Assembly (NCBI GenBank): GCA_964399985.1
Contig: CAYNRY010000001.1
Location: forward strand, 124,001-188,000
From: Micavibrio_B sp964399985
GTDB taxonomy: Bacteria > Pseudomonadota > Alphaproteobacteria > Micavibrionales > Micavibrionaceae
Length of the DNA: 64,000 nt
Direction of reading: 5' to 3'
Shown piece by piece: positions 18,998 to 28,978 of the stretch. Each line of letters begins with the position of its first letter. The stretch's first letter is position 1. The notes beneath the pieces were generated by a model. That model was not told the DNA's origin and did no database searches. It saw only the letters and a program-made list of their open reading frames with translations. Made by a program: the position numbers and the translations under genes.

Positions 18998-21498
18998 ATA
19001 AAAGCTTTATTTGGGCATGGCGGGATATGCGCGGCAATTGGCGGCATTTCCGGCTCGTTATTCTGTGTTTGTTTTTGAGCCTTATGTCGGTAACGGCAGT
19101 GCAGGTAACAGGTAACAGCGTCCTTCGCAGCATCGATGAACAAGCCAATGTCATCCTCGGCGGGGACTGGGTCCTGCGCCAGCTTTATGCGCCGGTCGGC
19201 CAGGCGGAGCGCACATGGCTGAAAGGTAAAGGCGCGGAATTTGCCGACACGACGGAAGTGCGTGTTATGCTGATCAATCCGCAAACAAAAGATGCATCAC
19301 TTGTGGAGTTAAAAGCTGTCGATGCTAATTATCCTCTCTATGGTAAGATGGAAATCGATCCTTCGGAACTTGAACTGAATGCCATTTTGAAAGATCGAAT
19401 TGTTATCGAGCGCTCAATTGGAGAACGTTTAGGCGTTGATATTGGCGATGTTTTACAACTCGGCGAAGCGCAATTTAAAGTTGCCGCATGGATAGAAAAA
19501 GAACCTGACCGTGCAGGCGGTGGCAGATTTGGCCTTGCTCCTCGTGTTTTCATCTCAAGCGACAATTTAAAAGCAACCAAACTCGAACAGCCAGGCAGCA
19601 TGATCTATTACGATCTGCGCCTGCGCTGGCCGCAAAATAGTGATCAAGTCGTTATAAAAAAAGATTTTCAAGCCGCTTTTCCGGATGGAACATGGCGATT
19701 GACCGATACAGAGAAAGCCTCGCCGCAAATTCAGCGGCAGGTTAACAATCTCGTGCAGTTCCTGACTCTTATTGGTTTGTCGGCTTTGTTGATCGGCGGT
19801 ATCGGGATTGCCAACGGCATGCGCGCCTATTTTCAAACAAGGCAAGTGACGATTGCCATTTTTAAATCGATCGGCATGCAAACGCCGACGATTCGCCTAA
19901 TTTATATATGGCAGATTTTGGCGATAGGTATAATAGGTACAGCGCTTGGTATAGCAGTAGGATGCGGACTGCCTGTTTTGATTGCGCCACATTTGCAGTT
20001 TATGCTGCCGTTTCCGGTAACGATCTATATAACGCCGCTTGTTATAATGGTTCCTCTGTCTTTCGGGTTACTAACGACGCTAATATTTTCCCTGTGGCCT
20101 TTGGGCGAGGCAGAGCGAACATCACCTTTGTTGCTCCTGCGTAGCATGAGCGTTCAACAACTACGCCCTCATTGGAAAATAATAATGGCGATTATTCCGC
20201 TGACGATCATCTTGAGCATCATTGTCGTATTCTCGTCACAGAGCCAGATATTCTCTCTATTCTTTATCGGCGGCGCGGCATTGTGTTTCGGTATTTTCTA
20301 TTTGTTCGGAATATTTATTTCGCGTTTGGCGCTTTACATGTCGCGCAAAACTGGTTTTCCTATACGTCTTGCTCTTCAGAATCTGGGTCGCAAGGGAAAT
20401 ACAACAGCGCAGACCATGGTCAGTCTCGGCATCGGTTTGACAGTGTTAGTTTCAATTGCTCTTATCGAGCGAAATTTAAGCGCAACTTTAAGCGATAATC
20501 TGCCGAAGGACGCGCCGGCGTTTTTCTTCTTGGATATTCAGCCGGATCAAAAAATAGGTTTTGAGCAGCTTGTTTCCAACTTTCCGACGGCAAGCAAATT
20601 GATCGTTATGCCAAATTTAAGAGGGCGGATCGTCAGTGTAAATGGTGTCGATGCAAAGGATGCTTTGGTCGATCAGCGCGAATCTTGGCTTTTAAGCAAT
20701 GAGCGCGGTTTCACCTACACGGATGCACTACCGGCCCATAGCGAAATTTTGGCCGGCGAATGGTGGCCGAAAGACTATAAAGGTCCTCCGCTGGTTTCTG
20801 TCGTTGATGATGTCGAGCGCGGCTTTGCAGTCAAGCCGGGTGACAAGATGACATTCCTGATACTTGGACGTGAGATCGAAGCCACGATTGCTAATGTGCG
20901 AGAAGTGAATTGGACAACATTTACCGTTAATTTTGCCATGACATTTGCCCCGGGGACGCTTGAAGGGGCGCCGCATAGCTGGCTGGCAACAGTCGTGGCG
21001 GATCCTAATCAGGAAACGGCATTGCAGCGGGCGGTCACGGCACAGTTTCCAAATATATCCATGATCCGTTTATCCGATACGATTAAAACGGTTAGCAACC
21101 TGATCGGGCAGATGAATCTGGCTGTGCGTATTATGGCCTTACTCGCTTTGGTCACGGGGCTGATCGTCTTGATCGAATCCCTTGTCGCCAGTCGTGCGCA
21201 GCGAAGCTATGACACGATCATCCTAAAAGTGCTCGGCGTACCGCAAAAAATCCTCAAGAATATGATGTTGATTGAATTCGTTATTCTGAGTGCTATCGCG
21301 ACATTGACGGCCTCTGCCATCGGGACGTTCGTTAGCTGGGCAGTGCTTGATCTATGGATGGATTTGCAATGGAATTTTTATCCGGTGCTGATTGGGCAGA
21401 CGATAATAATCAGTATGGCGGCGATTATTCTGACCAGCTGGCTGGTTTTAAGAAATCTTCTTAAAACGCCAGCAATTAGATATCTAAGGAATGAATAG
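18994..21498 (+). CDS. ybbP: FtsX-like ABC exporter permease, YbbP type
   Basis: Large inner-membrane permease, 834 residues. One N-terminal membrane helix (about 17-38) is followed by a periplasmic domain, a first FtsX core around 245-370, a middle pair of helices (about 395-440), a second periplasmic domain and a final FtsX core around 700-830. This duplicated layout with about ten helices matches YbbP. It works with the preceding ATPase; such systems drive periplasmic or lipoprotein processes, but the cargo is unknown. Confidence 0.9.
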   Translation: MNKSFIWAWRDMRGNWRHFRLVILCLFLSLMSVTAVQVTGNSVLRSIDEQANVILGGDWVLRQLYAPVGQAERTWLKGKGAEFADTTEVRVMLINPQTKDASLVELKAVDANYPLYGKMEIDPSELELNAILKDRIVIERSIGERLGVDIGDVLQLGEAQFKVAAWIEKEPDRAGGGRFGLAPRVFISSDNLKATKLEQPGSMIYYDLRLRWPQNSDQVVIKKDFQAAFPDGTWRLTDTEKASPQIQRQVNNLVQFLTLIGLSALLIGGIGIANGMRAYFQTRQVTIAIFKSIGMQTPTIRLIYIWQILAIGIIGTALGIAVGCGLPVLIAPHLQFMLPFPVTIYITPLVIMVPLSFGLLTTLIFSLWPLGEAERTSPLLLLRSMSVQQLRPHWKIIMAIIPLTIILSIIVVFSSQSQIFSLFFIGGAALCFGIFYLFGIFISRLALYMSRKTGFPIRLALQNLGRKGNTTAQTMVSLGIGLTVLVSIALIERNLSATLSDNLPKDAPAFFFLDIQPDQKIGFEQLVSNFPTASKLIVMPNLRGRIVSVNGVDAKDALVDQRESWLLSNERGFTYTDALPAHSEILAGEWWPKDYKGPPLVSVVDDVERGFAVKPGDKMTFLILGREIEATIANVREVNWTTFTVNFAMTFAPGTLEGAPHSWLATVVADPNQETALQRAVTAQFPNISMIRLSDTIKTVSNLIGQMNLAVRIMALLALVTGLIVLIESLVASRAQRSYDTIILKVLGVPQKILKNMMLIEFVILSAIATLTASAIGTFVSWAVLDLWMDLQWNFYPVLIGQTIIISMAAIILTSWLVLRNLLKTPAIRYLRNE

Positions 21499-21500
21499 AA

Positions 21501-22106
21501 TTAGAGTCGTTTAAAAAATAGATCAACCAATTCGCTTGCGTCTTTCTTGATCGAAACAATACAAGGATGACGCAGCGATTCGTTTGAAATGCCGCACATA
21601 TAACAAAAGAAAGCGGTTGCTAATAATTGTGGTGTCCGCTCTTTCGAGATCTGTCCTTTTTCCTGCGCTGACCTGAAATAGCTTTCGATTTGTTTCATGC
21701 TGTCGATTTTCTTGAGGCGCTGTTCATCCAAAAAATTCGCCATCTCACCGGAGTAATCGCATTTGAGAGAAAAAATGCTCAGGATCTTTTTATGGCGTTC
21801 GTCGGAATTCATTAATTGGAGAAAATGAGAGCTGAAGGTGGCCAGGTCTTGCAAAGGGGTTTCAGAGGTTTCAGCATTGGCCATAAAACCTTCCATAACT
21901 GACGTATGGAATTGATCGTGGATTGCAGAAAAAATATCGGCTTTATTCTTGAAATGCCAATAAACAGCCCCACGTGTGACTCCAGCGGCTTCGGCGATCT
22001 CTTCAAGGCTGCTTTTTGAAACCCCATGTTCATAAAAAACATCGATAGCCGCATTTATAATGGCTTCCCGTGTTTCCTGAGCCTCTTCCTTGGTTTTTCT
22101 TGCCAC
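21501..22106 (-). CDS. TetR/AcrR-family efflux repressor
   Basis: Transcription factor of 201 residues with an N-terminal TetR helix-turn-helix (IINAAIDVFYEHGVSKSSLEEIAEAAGVTRG, about 16-46, then AVYWHFKNKADIF). The C-terminal ligand domain resembles AcrR/TtgR regulators of RND pumps. It starts with GTG at 22106, preceded by GAGGTG. Divergent from the pump operon, with a palindromic operator in between, so it very likely represses the pump until a drug or other ligand binds. Confidence 0.92.
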   Translation of the reverse strand: MARKTKEEAQETREAIINAAIDVFYEHGVSKSSLEEIAEAAGVTRGAVYWHFKNKADIFSAIHDQFHTSVMEGFMANAETSETPLQDLATFSSHFLQLMNSDERHKKILSIFSLKCDYSGEMANFLDEQRLKKIDSMKQIESYFRSAQEKGQISKERTPQLLATAFFCYMCGISNESLRHPCIVSIKKDASELVDLFFKRL

Positions 22107-22121
22107 TTAAAATTTCACCTC

Positions 22122-22150
22122 TTGACCAAAAACATACATTCGCGTATGTT
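22122..22150 (+). promoter_or_regulatory. Predicted promoter of the RND pump operon
   Basis: TTGACC at 22122-22127 and TATGTT at 22145-22150, separated by 17 bases, form a plausible sigma-70-type promoter facing the pump genes. The palindromic operator covers the spacer and -10 box, so repressor binding would block RNA polymerase. Confidence 0.55.
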
Positions 22151-22151
22151 T
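22130..22151. promoter_or_regulatory. AcrR-like palindromic operator
   Basis: Perfect 8-base inverted repeat AAACATAC / GTATGTTT around a 6-base spacer (ATTCGC). Layout and sequence resemble the known AcrR operator of E. coli (ACATACATTTGTGAATGTATGT). It lies 23 bases upstream of the repressor's GTG and 78 bases before the pump start, so it can control both directions. Confidence 0.8.
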
Positions 22152-22229
22152 GTATAGTAATATAAAATCCAAAGACTGTAAAGCCTTGTCTAATTGGCTT
22201 ATAAATCTGGGATCATAAAGAGGTTTCAA

Positions 22230-23423
22230 ATGAGAATTAAGCTATTGGTATTATTGCTTGCGGGCACTGCAGCAACAGGCGCGTTTTTAGGCTGGGCAAC
22301 GTCAGGTCCGGCATCTGCCCAGCAAGAAGGTGCCGCCCCACCGCCAACAGAAGTTGTTATCGAAGTTATAGAACCTAAAGCTGTAAATTTCTCCAAGGAT
22401 TTGCCGGGACGCACAGTGCCGTATCGCATTGCCGAGATCCGCCCGCAGGTAAATGGCATTATTACCAAGCGCTTCTTCGAGGAGGGAAGTGACGTACAAG
22501 AGGGCCAGCAACTTTATCAAATCGATCCGGCGGTCTATCAAGCTGCCTATAATAGCGCGCAAGCCGATTTAATGAAGGCCGAAGCCAATGCCAAATCCGT
22601 CATTGTTCGTGGCGAGCGTTATAAAGAGCTGGTAGATATTGGCGGGATCAGCAAGCAGGAATATGATGATGTGGAAGCTAGCGTCGCACAGGCCAAGGCG
22701 GATATTGCCATTGCCAAGGCAAATCTTGCCAGTGCGAAAATCAATCTCGATTATACGAAAGTTTTCTCGCCGATTTCGGGCCGCATTGGTAAATCGCTTG
22801 TCACGGAAGGCGCTTTGGCAACACAAAATCAGGCGCAGCCGCTTGCAACCGTCCAGCAGCTTGATCCTATTTATGTCGATGTTACGCAATCGAGCGCGGA
22901 GCTTATGAAGCTTCGCCGTGAATTGGTGGCGACAGGAAGCGCACCTTTGAAATTGCCTGTTGAGCTATTTGTGGAAGGCGAAGCGGAGCCTTTTGCAGAA
23001 AAGGGTGAATTGCAATTCTCGGATGTCAGTGTCGACGAAACAACAGGTTCCGTTCAACTGCGCATCATATTTAAAAATCAGAATAATGAATTACTTCCGG
23101 GGATGTTTGTGCGTGCGCGGGTTAGCCAGTCCCGAGACGATGCCGCCGTACTTGTTTCTCAAAAAGCGGTCAATAGAAATCCTGATGGCAGCGCCATGGT
23201 GATGCTGGTTGGTGAAGGCGACAAAGTTCAGCCACAACCAATTAAAGCCACGGAAGCCGTTGGAGATCAATGGCTGGTCACGGAAGGTCTTAAAAAAGGT
23301 GATCGCGTCATTGTTGAGGGCACAATGAAAATTCAGCCCGGTGCAGTTGTGAAGCCTGTCGAAGCAAAAAAAGAAAATGAAGCCGGAGCATCTTCTCCGC
23401 CACCAGAAGCCGCAAAAGAATAA
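22230..23423 (+). CDS. acrA: RND efflux periplasmic adaptor (AcrA type)
   Basis: Membrane fusion protein linking the inner-membrane pump to the outer-membrane channel, about 397 residues from the ATG at 22230 with AAAGAGG upstream. It has an N-terminal membrane anchor or signal, then the lipoyl half-motif VNGIITKRFFEEGSDVQEGQ, a helical hairpin (about 100-160), and the second lipoyl half with VFSPISGRIGKSLVTEGAL. The C-terminus is Pro/Glu rich. No lipobox cysteine is visible. Starts the pump operon. Confidence 0.93.
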   Translation: MRIKLLVLLLAGTAATGAFLGWATSGPASAQQEGAAPPPTEVVIEVIEPKAVNFSKDLPGRTVPYRIAEIRPQVNGIITKRFFEEGSDVQEGQQLYQIDPAVYQAAYNSAQADLMKAEANAKSVIVRGERYKELVDIGGISKQEYDDVEASVAQAKADIAIAKANLASAKINLDYTKVFSPISGRIGKSLVTEGALATQNQAQPLATVQQLDPIYVDVTQSSAELMKLRRELVATGSAPLKLPVELFVEGEAEPFAEKGELQFSDVSVDETTGSVQLRIIFKNQNNELLPGMFVRARVSQSRDDAAVLVSQKAVNRNPDGSAMVMLVGEGDKVQPQPIKATEAVGDQWLVTEGLKKGDRVIVEGTMKIQPGAVVKPVEAKKENEAGASSPPPEAAKE

Positions 23424-23435
23424 CGGAAGAAAAAT

Positions 23436-26400
23436 ATGGCCAAGTTTTTTATCGACCGCCCGGTCTTTGCATGGGTTATCGCGATTGTAATCATGCTGGC
23501 GGGCGTACTGTCCATCATGCAGCTTCCTGTCGAGCAATATCCTAAAATTGCGCCGCCTTCAGTGACAATTAGTGCAACTTATCCTGGCGCATCCGCCGAA
23601 ACGCTTGAAAACAGCGTAACGCAGGTTATCGAGCAACGCCTGAAAGGGATCGATTACCTTCGGTATTTCAATTCATCAAGCGATTCGACTGGTAATCTCC
23701 AGATTACATTGACGTTCGAGCCCGAGGCCGATCCTGATATTGCTCAGGTTCAGGTTCAAAATAAGCTGCAAGCGGCATTGCCCCTCTTGCCTCAAGAAGT
23801 GCAGCAACAGGGTGTGACAGTCCAGAAAGCGGCAAAAGGCTTTTTGATGGTTGCCGCTTTTTATGCGACGGATGGTAAGCTAACGCAAAACGATATCGGG
23901 GATTATCTTAACTCGCAGATGGTTGATACGATCAGCCGTATTCAGGGTGTGGGTGAATTAACGGTATTTGGCCAGCCGCATGCAATGCGTATCTGGCTCG
24001 ATCCGAACAAGATGAACAGTTTTAATATTGTCACTACCGATGTCGCTGCTGCTGTTCGCGCGCAGAATGCCGATGTATCGGCGGGTCAACTTGGCGGGAT
24101 GCCGGCAGTCGCAGGTCAGCAATTAAACGCAACGGTTATGGCTCAATCCCGTTTGAAAAGCGTCGAAGATTTTAAAAAAATTATTCTAAGAGTAAATACA
24201 GATGGATCTCAAGTCCGCCTGAAGGATGTGGCACGCGTTGAGCTTGGAAGCCAGAATTACGAAACTATTTCACGCTTTGACGGGAAGCCGGCTGCGGGTT
24301 TGGCTGTCAGTCTTGCCACTGGCGCTAATGCGCTTGAAACGGCAGATAGAGTCAAAGCGAAAATCGACGAAATGAAAGAGTTTATGCCGTCTGGCATAGA
24401 TGTGGCTTATCCTTATGATACAACGCCCTTCGTTAAAGTTTCGATTGAGGGTGTTATTCATACCTTGATTGAAGCGATTATACTCGTTTTCCTTGTTATG
24501 TATCTCTTCTTACAGAATTTCCGCGCAACGCTGATCCCGACGATTGCGGTTCCTGTCGTTCTGTTGGGCACATTTGCCATTCTTGCGGCTTTCGGTTTTA
24601 CGATTAATACGCTCACTATGTTCGCCATGGTTTTAGCGATCGGCCTTCTGGTCGATGATGCCATTGTCGTTGTTGAAAACGTCGAGCGCGTTATGGCCGA
24701 GGAAGGTTTGCCGCCAAAAGAAGCCACTGAGAAATCGATGGAGCAAATTACTGGCGCTTTGATTGGTATCGCCATGGTTCTGTCTGCCGTGTTTATACCA
24801 ATGGCGTTCTTCGCCGGGTCGACAGGGGCCATTTATCGCCAGTTCTCGCTGACGATCGTATCCGCTATGGGGTTATCAGTATTAGTGGCCTTGGTTTTAA
24901 CACCTGCGCTCTGTGCGACGATGTTGAAGCCTATTCCAAAAGGGCATCATGAGAAAAAAACAGGCTTTTTCGGATGGTTCAACCGAACATTTAATCGTGG
25001 ACGGAAGGGGTATCATAAAAGCGTGAGCTATGTGACACATCGCGGCTTTCGTTTCCTCGTCATTTATCTGGCTATTCTTGCTGCGCTGGTCGTTATGTTC
25101 AGGCAGATTCCCACCGCCTTTTTGCCTGATGAAGATCAGGGGATTATGTTCGTACAAATCTCAACGCCGCCCGGTGCCACAACAGAGCGTACGTTGGAGA
25201 CTGTCAGAAAGGTCGAGCATTATTTCCTCAATGACGAGAAAGATAATGTCGAGCATATCTTTACAGTCACAGGCTTCAGTTTTGCCGGTCGTGGTCAGAA
25301 CTCCGCTATCGGTTTTGCCGACTTGAAAGACTGGGATGTCCGCGGCGGTGAGGGGCAAGATGTTGCCTCGATTGCGGGTCGCGCCATGGGTTCTTTGTCG
25401 CAGATCAAAGATGCGATGGTATTTGCATTCTTCCCACCTGCCGTTATCGAGCTCGGTAACGCGTCCGGTTTTGACTTCCAGTTACTTGATCAGGCGGGCC
25501 TTGGGCATGACGCTTTGGTTGGGGCGCGTAATCAAATGCTCGGGATGGCGGCGCAAAACAAGCAATTGCAAGGTGTCCGTCCGAACGGTCTTTCTGATGT
25601 TCCGCAATATAAAATCGATGTCGATCATGAGAAAGCGAGTGCGCTTGGTATTTCTATCGCAGAGATCAACTCGACCCTGCAAACGGGCTGGGGTTCGTCC
25701 TATGTGAATGATTTTCTTGATAAAGGCCGTATCAAGCGCGTCTTTATGCAGGGCGATGCACCGTTTCGCATGGAGCCTCAAGACATCAATGACTGGTTTG
25801 TCCGAAATAATCAGGGACTGATGGTTCCGTTCTCCGCTTTCTCTTCCGCGCATTGGACATATGGTTCGCCGAAGCTGGAGCGTTACAGCGGGACTTCGTC
25901 GCAGAATATCCAGGGCGGTCCAGCGCCGGGCGTTAGCTCGGGCGTAGCCATGCAGCAGATCGAGGAATTGGCCAAGAAATTGCCAAAAGGAATTGGTTTG
26001 GAATGGACAGGGCTTTCTTATGAGGAAAGGGCAGCCGGCGACCAGACACTTATGCTTTATTCTTTATCCTTGCTCGTGGTTTTCCTTTGTTTAGCGGCTT
26101 TATATGAAAGCTGGCTCATTCCGGCGGCTGTTATGATGGTAGTTCCTCTGGGTATTTTAGGGGCGGTTAGTGCAACCTTGCTAAAGGGGCTCTCTAATGA
26201 CGTTTACTTCCAGGTCGGCCTTTTGACCACGGTTGGTCTGGCGGCAAAGAACGCTATTTTGATCGTCGAATTTGCCAAGGATATGCATGACAAGGGAATG
26301 GATCTTTATGAGGCGGCGCTTCATGCGGCTGAACAGCGATTGCGTCCGATTTTGATGACGTCACTTGCCTTTATTCTCGGTGTTATGCCCTTGGCGATTG

Positions 26401-26588
26401 CCAGCGGCGCCGGATCGGGAAGCCAGAATGCCATTGGTATCGGCGTTATGGGCGGTATGTTCTCTGCAACATTTCTGGCGATTTTCTTCGTCCCGCTTTT
26501 CTTTGTGGTGATCCTGAAGCGCTTTGGCAAAAAGAAACCACAGGCTAAAAAACTGGAACAGGATTTCCAAGAGGCTTCTCATGAATAG
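23436..26588 (+). CDS. acrB: RND multidrug efflux transporter (AcrB type, HAE1)
   Basis: Inner-membrane proton/drug antiporter, 1050 residues, full length. It begins MAKFFIDRPVFAWVIAI as in AcrB. The proton-relay residues are present: the two aspartates in LLVDDAIVVVEN (TM4) and the lysine in GLAAKNAILIVEFAK (TM10), with LRPILMTSLAFILGVMPLA after it. Two large periplasmic loops are in place. It should assemble with the adaptor 12 bases upstream and the outer-membrane factor that overlaps its 3' end. Confidence 0.96.
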   Translation: MAKFFIDRPVFAWVIAIVIMLAGVLSIMQLPVEQYPKIAPPSVTISATYPGASAETLENSVTQVIEQRLKGIDYLRYFNSSSDSTGNLQITLTFEPEADPDIAQVQVQNKLQAALPLLPQEVQQQGVTVQKAAKGFLMVAAFYATDGKLTQNDIGDYLNSQMVDTISRIQGVGELTVFGQPHAMRIWLDPNKMNSFNIVTTDVAAAVRAQNADVSAGQLGGMPAVAGQQLNATVMAQSRLKSVEDFKKIILRVNTDGSQVRLKDVARVELGSQNYETISRFDGKPAAGLAVSLATGANALETADRVKAKIDEMKEFMPSGIDVAYPYDTTPFVKVSIEGVIHTLIEAIILVFLVMYLFLQNFRATLIPTIAVPVVLLGTFAILAAFGFTINTLTMFAMVLAIGLLVDDAIVVVENVERVMAEEGLPPKEATEKSMEQITGALIGIAMVLSAVFIPMAFFAGSTGAIYRQFSLTIVSAMGLSVLVALVLTPALCATMLKPIPKGHHEKKTGFFGWFNRTFNRGRKGYHKSVSYVTHRGFRFLVIYLAILAALVVMFRQIPTAFLPDEDQGIMFVQISTPPGATTERTLETVRKVEHYFLNDEKDNVEHIFTVTGFSFAGRGQNSAIGFADLKDWDVRGGEGQDVASIAGRAMGSLSQIKDAMVFAFFPPAVIELGNASGFDFQLLDQAGLGHDALVGARNQMLGMAAQNKQLQGVRPNGLSDVPQYKIDVDHEKASALGISIAEINSTLQTGWGSSYVNDFLDKGRIKRVFMQGDAPFRMEPQDINDWFVRNNQGLMVPFSAFSSAHWTYGSPKLERYSGTSSQNIQGGPAPGVSSGVAMQQIEELAKKLPKGIGLEWTGLSYEERAAGDQTLMLYSLSLLVVFLCLAALYESWLIPAAVMMVVPLGILGAVSATLLKGLSNDVYFQVGLLTTVGLAAKNAILIVEFAKDMHDKGMDLYEAALHAAEQRLRPILMTSLAFILGVMPLAIASGAGSGSQNAIGIGVMGGMFSATFLAIFFVPLFFVVILKRFGKKKPQAKKLEQDFQEASHE

Positions 26589-28008
26589 ACTGATCTTAAC
26601 AGTATTGATATCGACCACCTTTTTAAGTGGCTGTACGATGATACCTGATTTTGCTGCGCCCAAAGCGCCGGTTGAATCCGAATGGCCGCAAGGGCAGGCG
26701 TATCTCGATCTAGGTTCTACTGAGCGCGGCAGTATTCGTAATGTCACATGGCAGGAATTTTTCCGCTCGCCGCAATTACAAAAAATTATCCAGACTTCTT
26801 TGGATAATAATCGCGATTTACGCATTGCGGCGCTGAATGTCGAGCAAGCGCGGCAGTTATATCGCGTTCAACGGGCGGATTTATTGCCGACGATTGACGT
26901 TCTTGGCTCGGCTACGCGCCAGAATATTCCTGAAAATGCCGCAGGGCTTCAAGGTGAGGGTGTTCAATCTCAATATTCGGCCAATATCGGTACAACGAAT
27001 TACGAGATCGACATATTCGGGCGCATCCGTAGCCTAAACGCGCAGGCTCTGGAAGAATATCTGGCAACCGAAGAAGCGCAAAAAGCAGTTAAAATTTCCC
27101 TGATCGCGGAAGTTGCGAACGCCTATCTTGTTTATCTTGCTGATCAAAAACTTCTGAAGCTGACGGAAGACACCTTAACTGCTCAACAAAAATCCTATGA
27201 CGTTATTAATAAAAGCTTCGAGCTTGGCGTTGGCAATAAGCTTGACGTTTCGCAAGCGGCCCAATCGGTTGAAACCGCGCGCGCCAATCATGCCGTCTAC
27301 CTGCGTTTAGTTGCGCAAGATAAAAACGCGCTTCTTCTTTTGATGGGCGTCTCCGCCGAGGGAGATTTGCTACAAGGCGAGACACTTGACCAGATTCAAT
27401 TCGCCGAAAATCTGCCGGTTGGTCTGCCGTCTGATGTGTTGTTAGAGCGTCCGGATATTCGCCAGGCTGAACACGGCCTTATGGCGGCCAATGCCAATAT
27501 CGGGGCGGCGAGAGCGAATTTCTTCCCGACAATCAGTTTGACCGGCTCGGCAGGACTAGCCAGTCAAAGCCTGTCAGATTTGTTTAAATCGGGATCGGGT
27601 CTTGCTTGGAATTTCTCTCCATCGATATCCATTCCTGTATTTGAAGGTGGTCGCAATATTGCCAATCTTGGAGTCTCGCAAGCGACGCGCGATATTCGGG
27701 TAGCGGAATACGAAAAAGCGATACAGGTCGCTTTCCGTGAAGTATCCGATGAACTTGCTGCACGAGGCACTTATACGAACCAGTTGAGAGCCCAGCAGGC
27801 TTTGGCACAGGCGGCGCAGGATTCGTACAGATTGTCTCAAGCAAGATACGATCAGGGGATCGAGAATTACCTGAATGTTCTTGATGCGCAGCGCTCGCTT
27901 TATGCTGCTCAGCAGAATGAGATCGTCGTAGCGCAGCAGCGCCTGTCAAACCTTGTCAGCCTCTACAAAGTGCTCGGCGGTGGATTAAACGAAAAGCCCG
28001 ATAATTAA
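26581..28008 (+). CDS. Outer-membrane efflux lipoprotein (OprM/NodT type)
   Basis: TolC-family channel, 475 residues from the ATG at 26581, which overlaps the acrB stop by 8 bases. The signal peptide ends in a lipobox FLSGC. Two repeats of the outer-membrane factor fold are seen, with typical phrases such as NRDLRIAALNVEQARQLYR, LLERPDIRQAEHGLMAANANIGAARANFFPTISL and QARYDQGIENYLNVLDAQRSL. Third component of the tripartite pump. It might also serve the type I secretion of the RTX proteins, but nothing in the sequence shows that. Confidence 0.94.
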   Translation: MNRLILTVLISTTFLSGCTMIPDFAAPKAPVESEWPQGQAYLDLGSTERGSIRNVTWQEFFRSPQLQKIIQTSLDNNRDLRIAALNVEQARQLYRVQRADLLPTIDVLGSATRQNIPENAAGLQGEGVQSQYSANIGTTNYEIDIFGRIRSLNAQALEEYLATEEAQKAVKISLIAEVANAYLVYLADQKLLKLTEDTLTAQQKSYDVINKSFELGVGNKLDVSQAAQSVETARANHAVYLRLVAQDKNALLLLMGVSAEGDLLQGETLDQIQFAENLPVGLPSDVLLERPDIRQAEHGLMAANANIGAARANFFPTISLTGSAGLASQSLSDLFKSGSGLAWNFSPSISIPVFEGGRNIANLGVSQATRDIRVAEYEKAIQVAFREVSDELAARGTYTNQLRAQQALAQAAQDSYRLSQARYDQGIENYLNVLDAQRSLYAAQQNEIVVAQQRLSNLVSLYKVLGGGLNEKPDN

Positions 28009-28023
28009 TCAGGCGGGTTTTTT
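27992..28023. terminator. Convergent terminator after the pump operon
   Basis: AAAAGCCCG (27992-28000) can pair with CGGGTTTTTT (28014-28023), giving an A-flanked stem with a T-run on the plus strand and A-run mirror on the minus strand. The hairpin includes the stop codons of the channel gene and the convergent small gene, so it can end both transcripts. Confidence 0.65.
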
Positions 28024-28239
28024 AAAGTCGATGACGATGCCGCGTTTTTTGAAATAGGCTTGCATAGTTTTGCGGCCTTCGCGGTTCGGTACCGGAATTT
28101 TTGCCGCATCGATCGTCACTTCCTTGGCCGGAGCCAAAGATTCTTTTAATTGCGCGATATACTCGTCCAGCCCTTCGTTATTATTGTGAAGGGAGGCATA
28201 GATATTTTCCAAAGCCTGTTCTACAGTTGATGCGCTCAT
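28009..28239 (-). CDS. Small conserved-looking hypothetical protein
   Basis: 76 residues from the ATG at 28239, which has AAGGA 8 bases upstream; a longer frame exists but its extra residues are hydrophobic noise. The protein is acidic and helical in the first half (VEQALENIYASLHNN) and ends in a basic stretch (RKTMQAYFKKRGIVIDFKKPA). I do not recognise the family. It converges with the pump operon and diverges from ung, so it has its own promoter in the short gap. Confidence 0.65.
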   Translation of the reverse strand: MSASTVEQALENIYASLHNNNEGLDEYIAQLKESLAPAKEVTIDAAKIPVPNREGRKTMQAYFKKRGIVIDFKKPA

Positions 28240-28288
28240 AATATGATCCTTATTGATAAACAACCATATAACAAAATTAAAAAAGAAT

Positions 28289-28978
28289 ATGAAGGCATCA
28301 AATTCAATAAAACTCGAAAAAACATGGTTGTCGCGGCTGGAAAGCGAATTCGACAAGCCTTACATGGCAAATTTGACAGATTTTCTTCAAAGAGAGAAAG
28401 AGCAGGGAAAAAACATTTTCCCCAAAAGCGACGAGATTTTTAATGCCTTAAATACGACGGATTTTAACAATGTCCGCGTCGTTATTATCGGGCAGGACCC
28501 ATATCATGGCGAAGGCCAAGCACATGGCCTATCTTTTTCGGTTCGCAAAGGCATCGCCATCCCACCAAGCCTTAAAAATATCTATAAGGAAATTGAAAGC
28601 GAGTATGATGTCAAAATGCCAAAACATGGCGATTTGACAGGCTGGGCTCAGCAAGGCGTTTTATTGCTTAATGCAACGCTCACCGTTGAAATGGCTAAAG
28701 CCGGATCTCACCAGAAAAAAGGCTGGGAACAGTTTACCGATTCCGTCATCAGAGCTATCAACGATGAATTGGAACATGTTGTCTTTATTCTCTGGGGTGC
28801 CTATGCGCAGAAAAAAGGCGCTATCATTGGCCGAAAGAAGCATTTTGTTTTAGAAGGCCCGCATCCATCCCCTCTATCGGCGCATCGCGGATTTTTCGGC
28901 TGCGGCCATTTCAAAAAAGCAAATGAATATTTACAAGAACATGGACGCCAAATAATTGACTGGACTCACTTGCCCTGA
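28289..28978 (+). CDS. ung: Uracil-DNA glycosylase
   Basis: Family 1 UDG that removes uracil from DNA, about 229 residues from the ATG at 28289. The catalytic motif GQDPYHGEGQAHGL (Asp general base) and the HPSPLSAHRGF leucine-loop motif are intact. The upstream ATG at 28253 is a less likely start. The 3' end overlaps the convergent gshB by 13 bases. Confidence 0.95.
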   Translation: MKASNSIKLEKTWLSRLESEFDKPYMANLTDFLQREKEQGKNIFPKSDEIFNALNTTDFNNVRVVIIGQDPYHGEGQAHGLSFSVRKGIAIPPSLKNIYKEIESEYDVKMPKHGDLTGWAQQGVLLLNATLTVEMAKAGSHQKKGWEQFTDSVIRAINDELEHVVFILWGAYAQKKGAIIGRKKHFVLEGPHPSPLSAHRGFFGCGHFKKANEYLQEHGRQIIDWTHLP

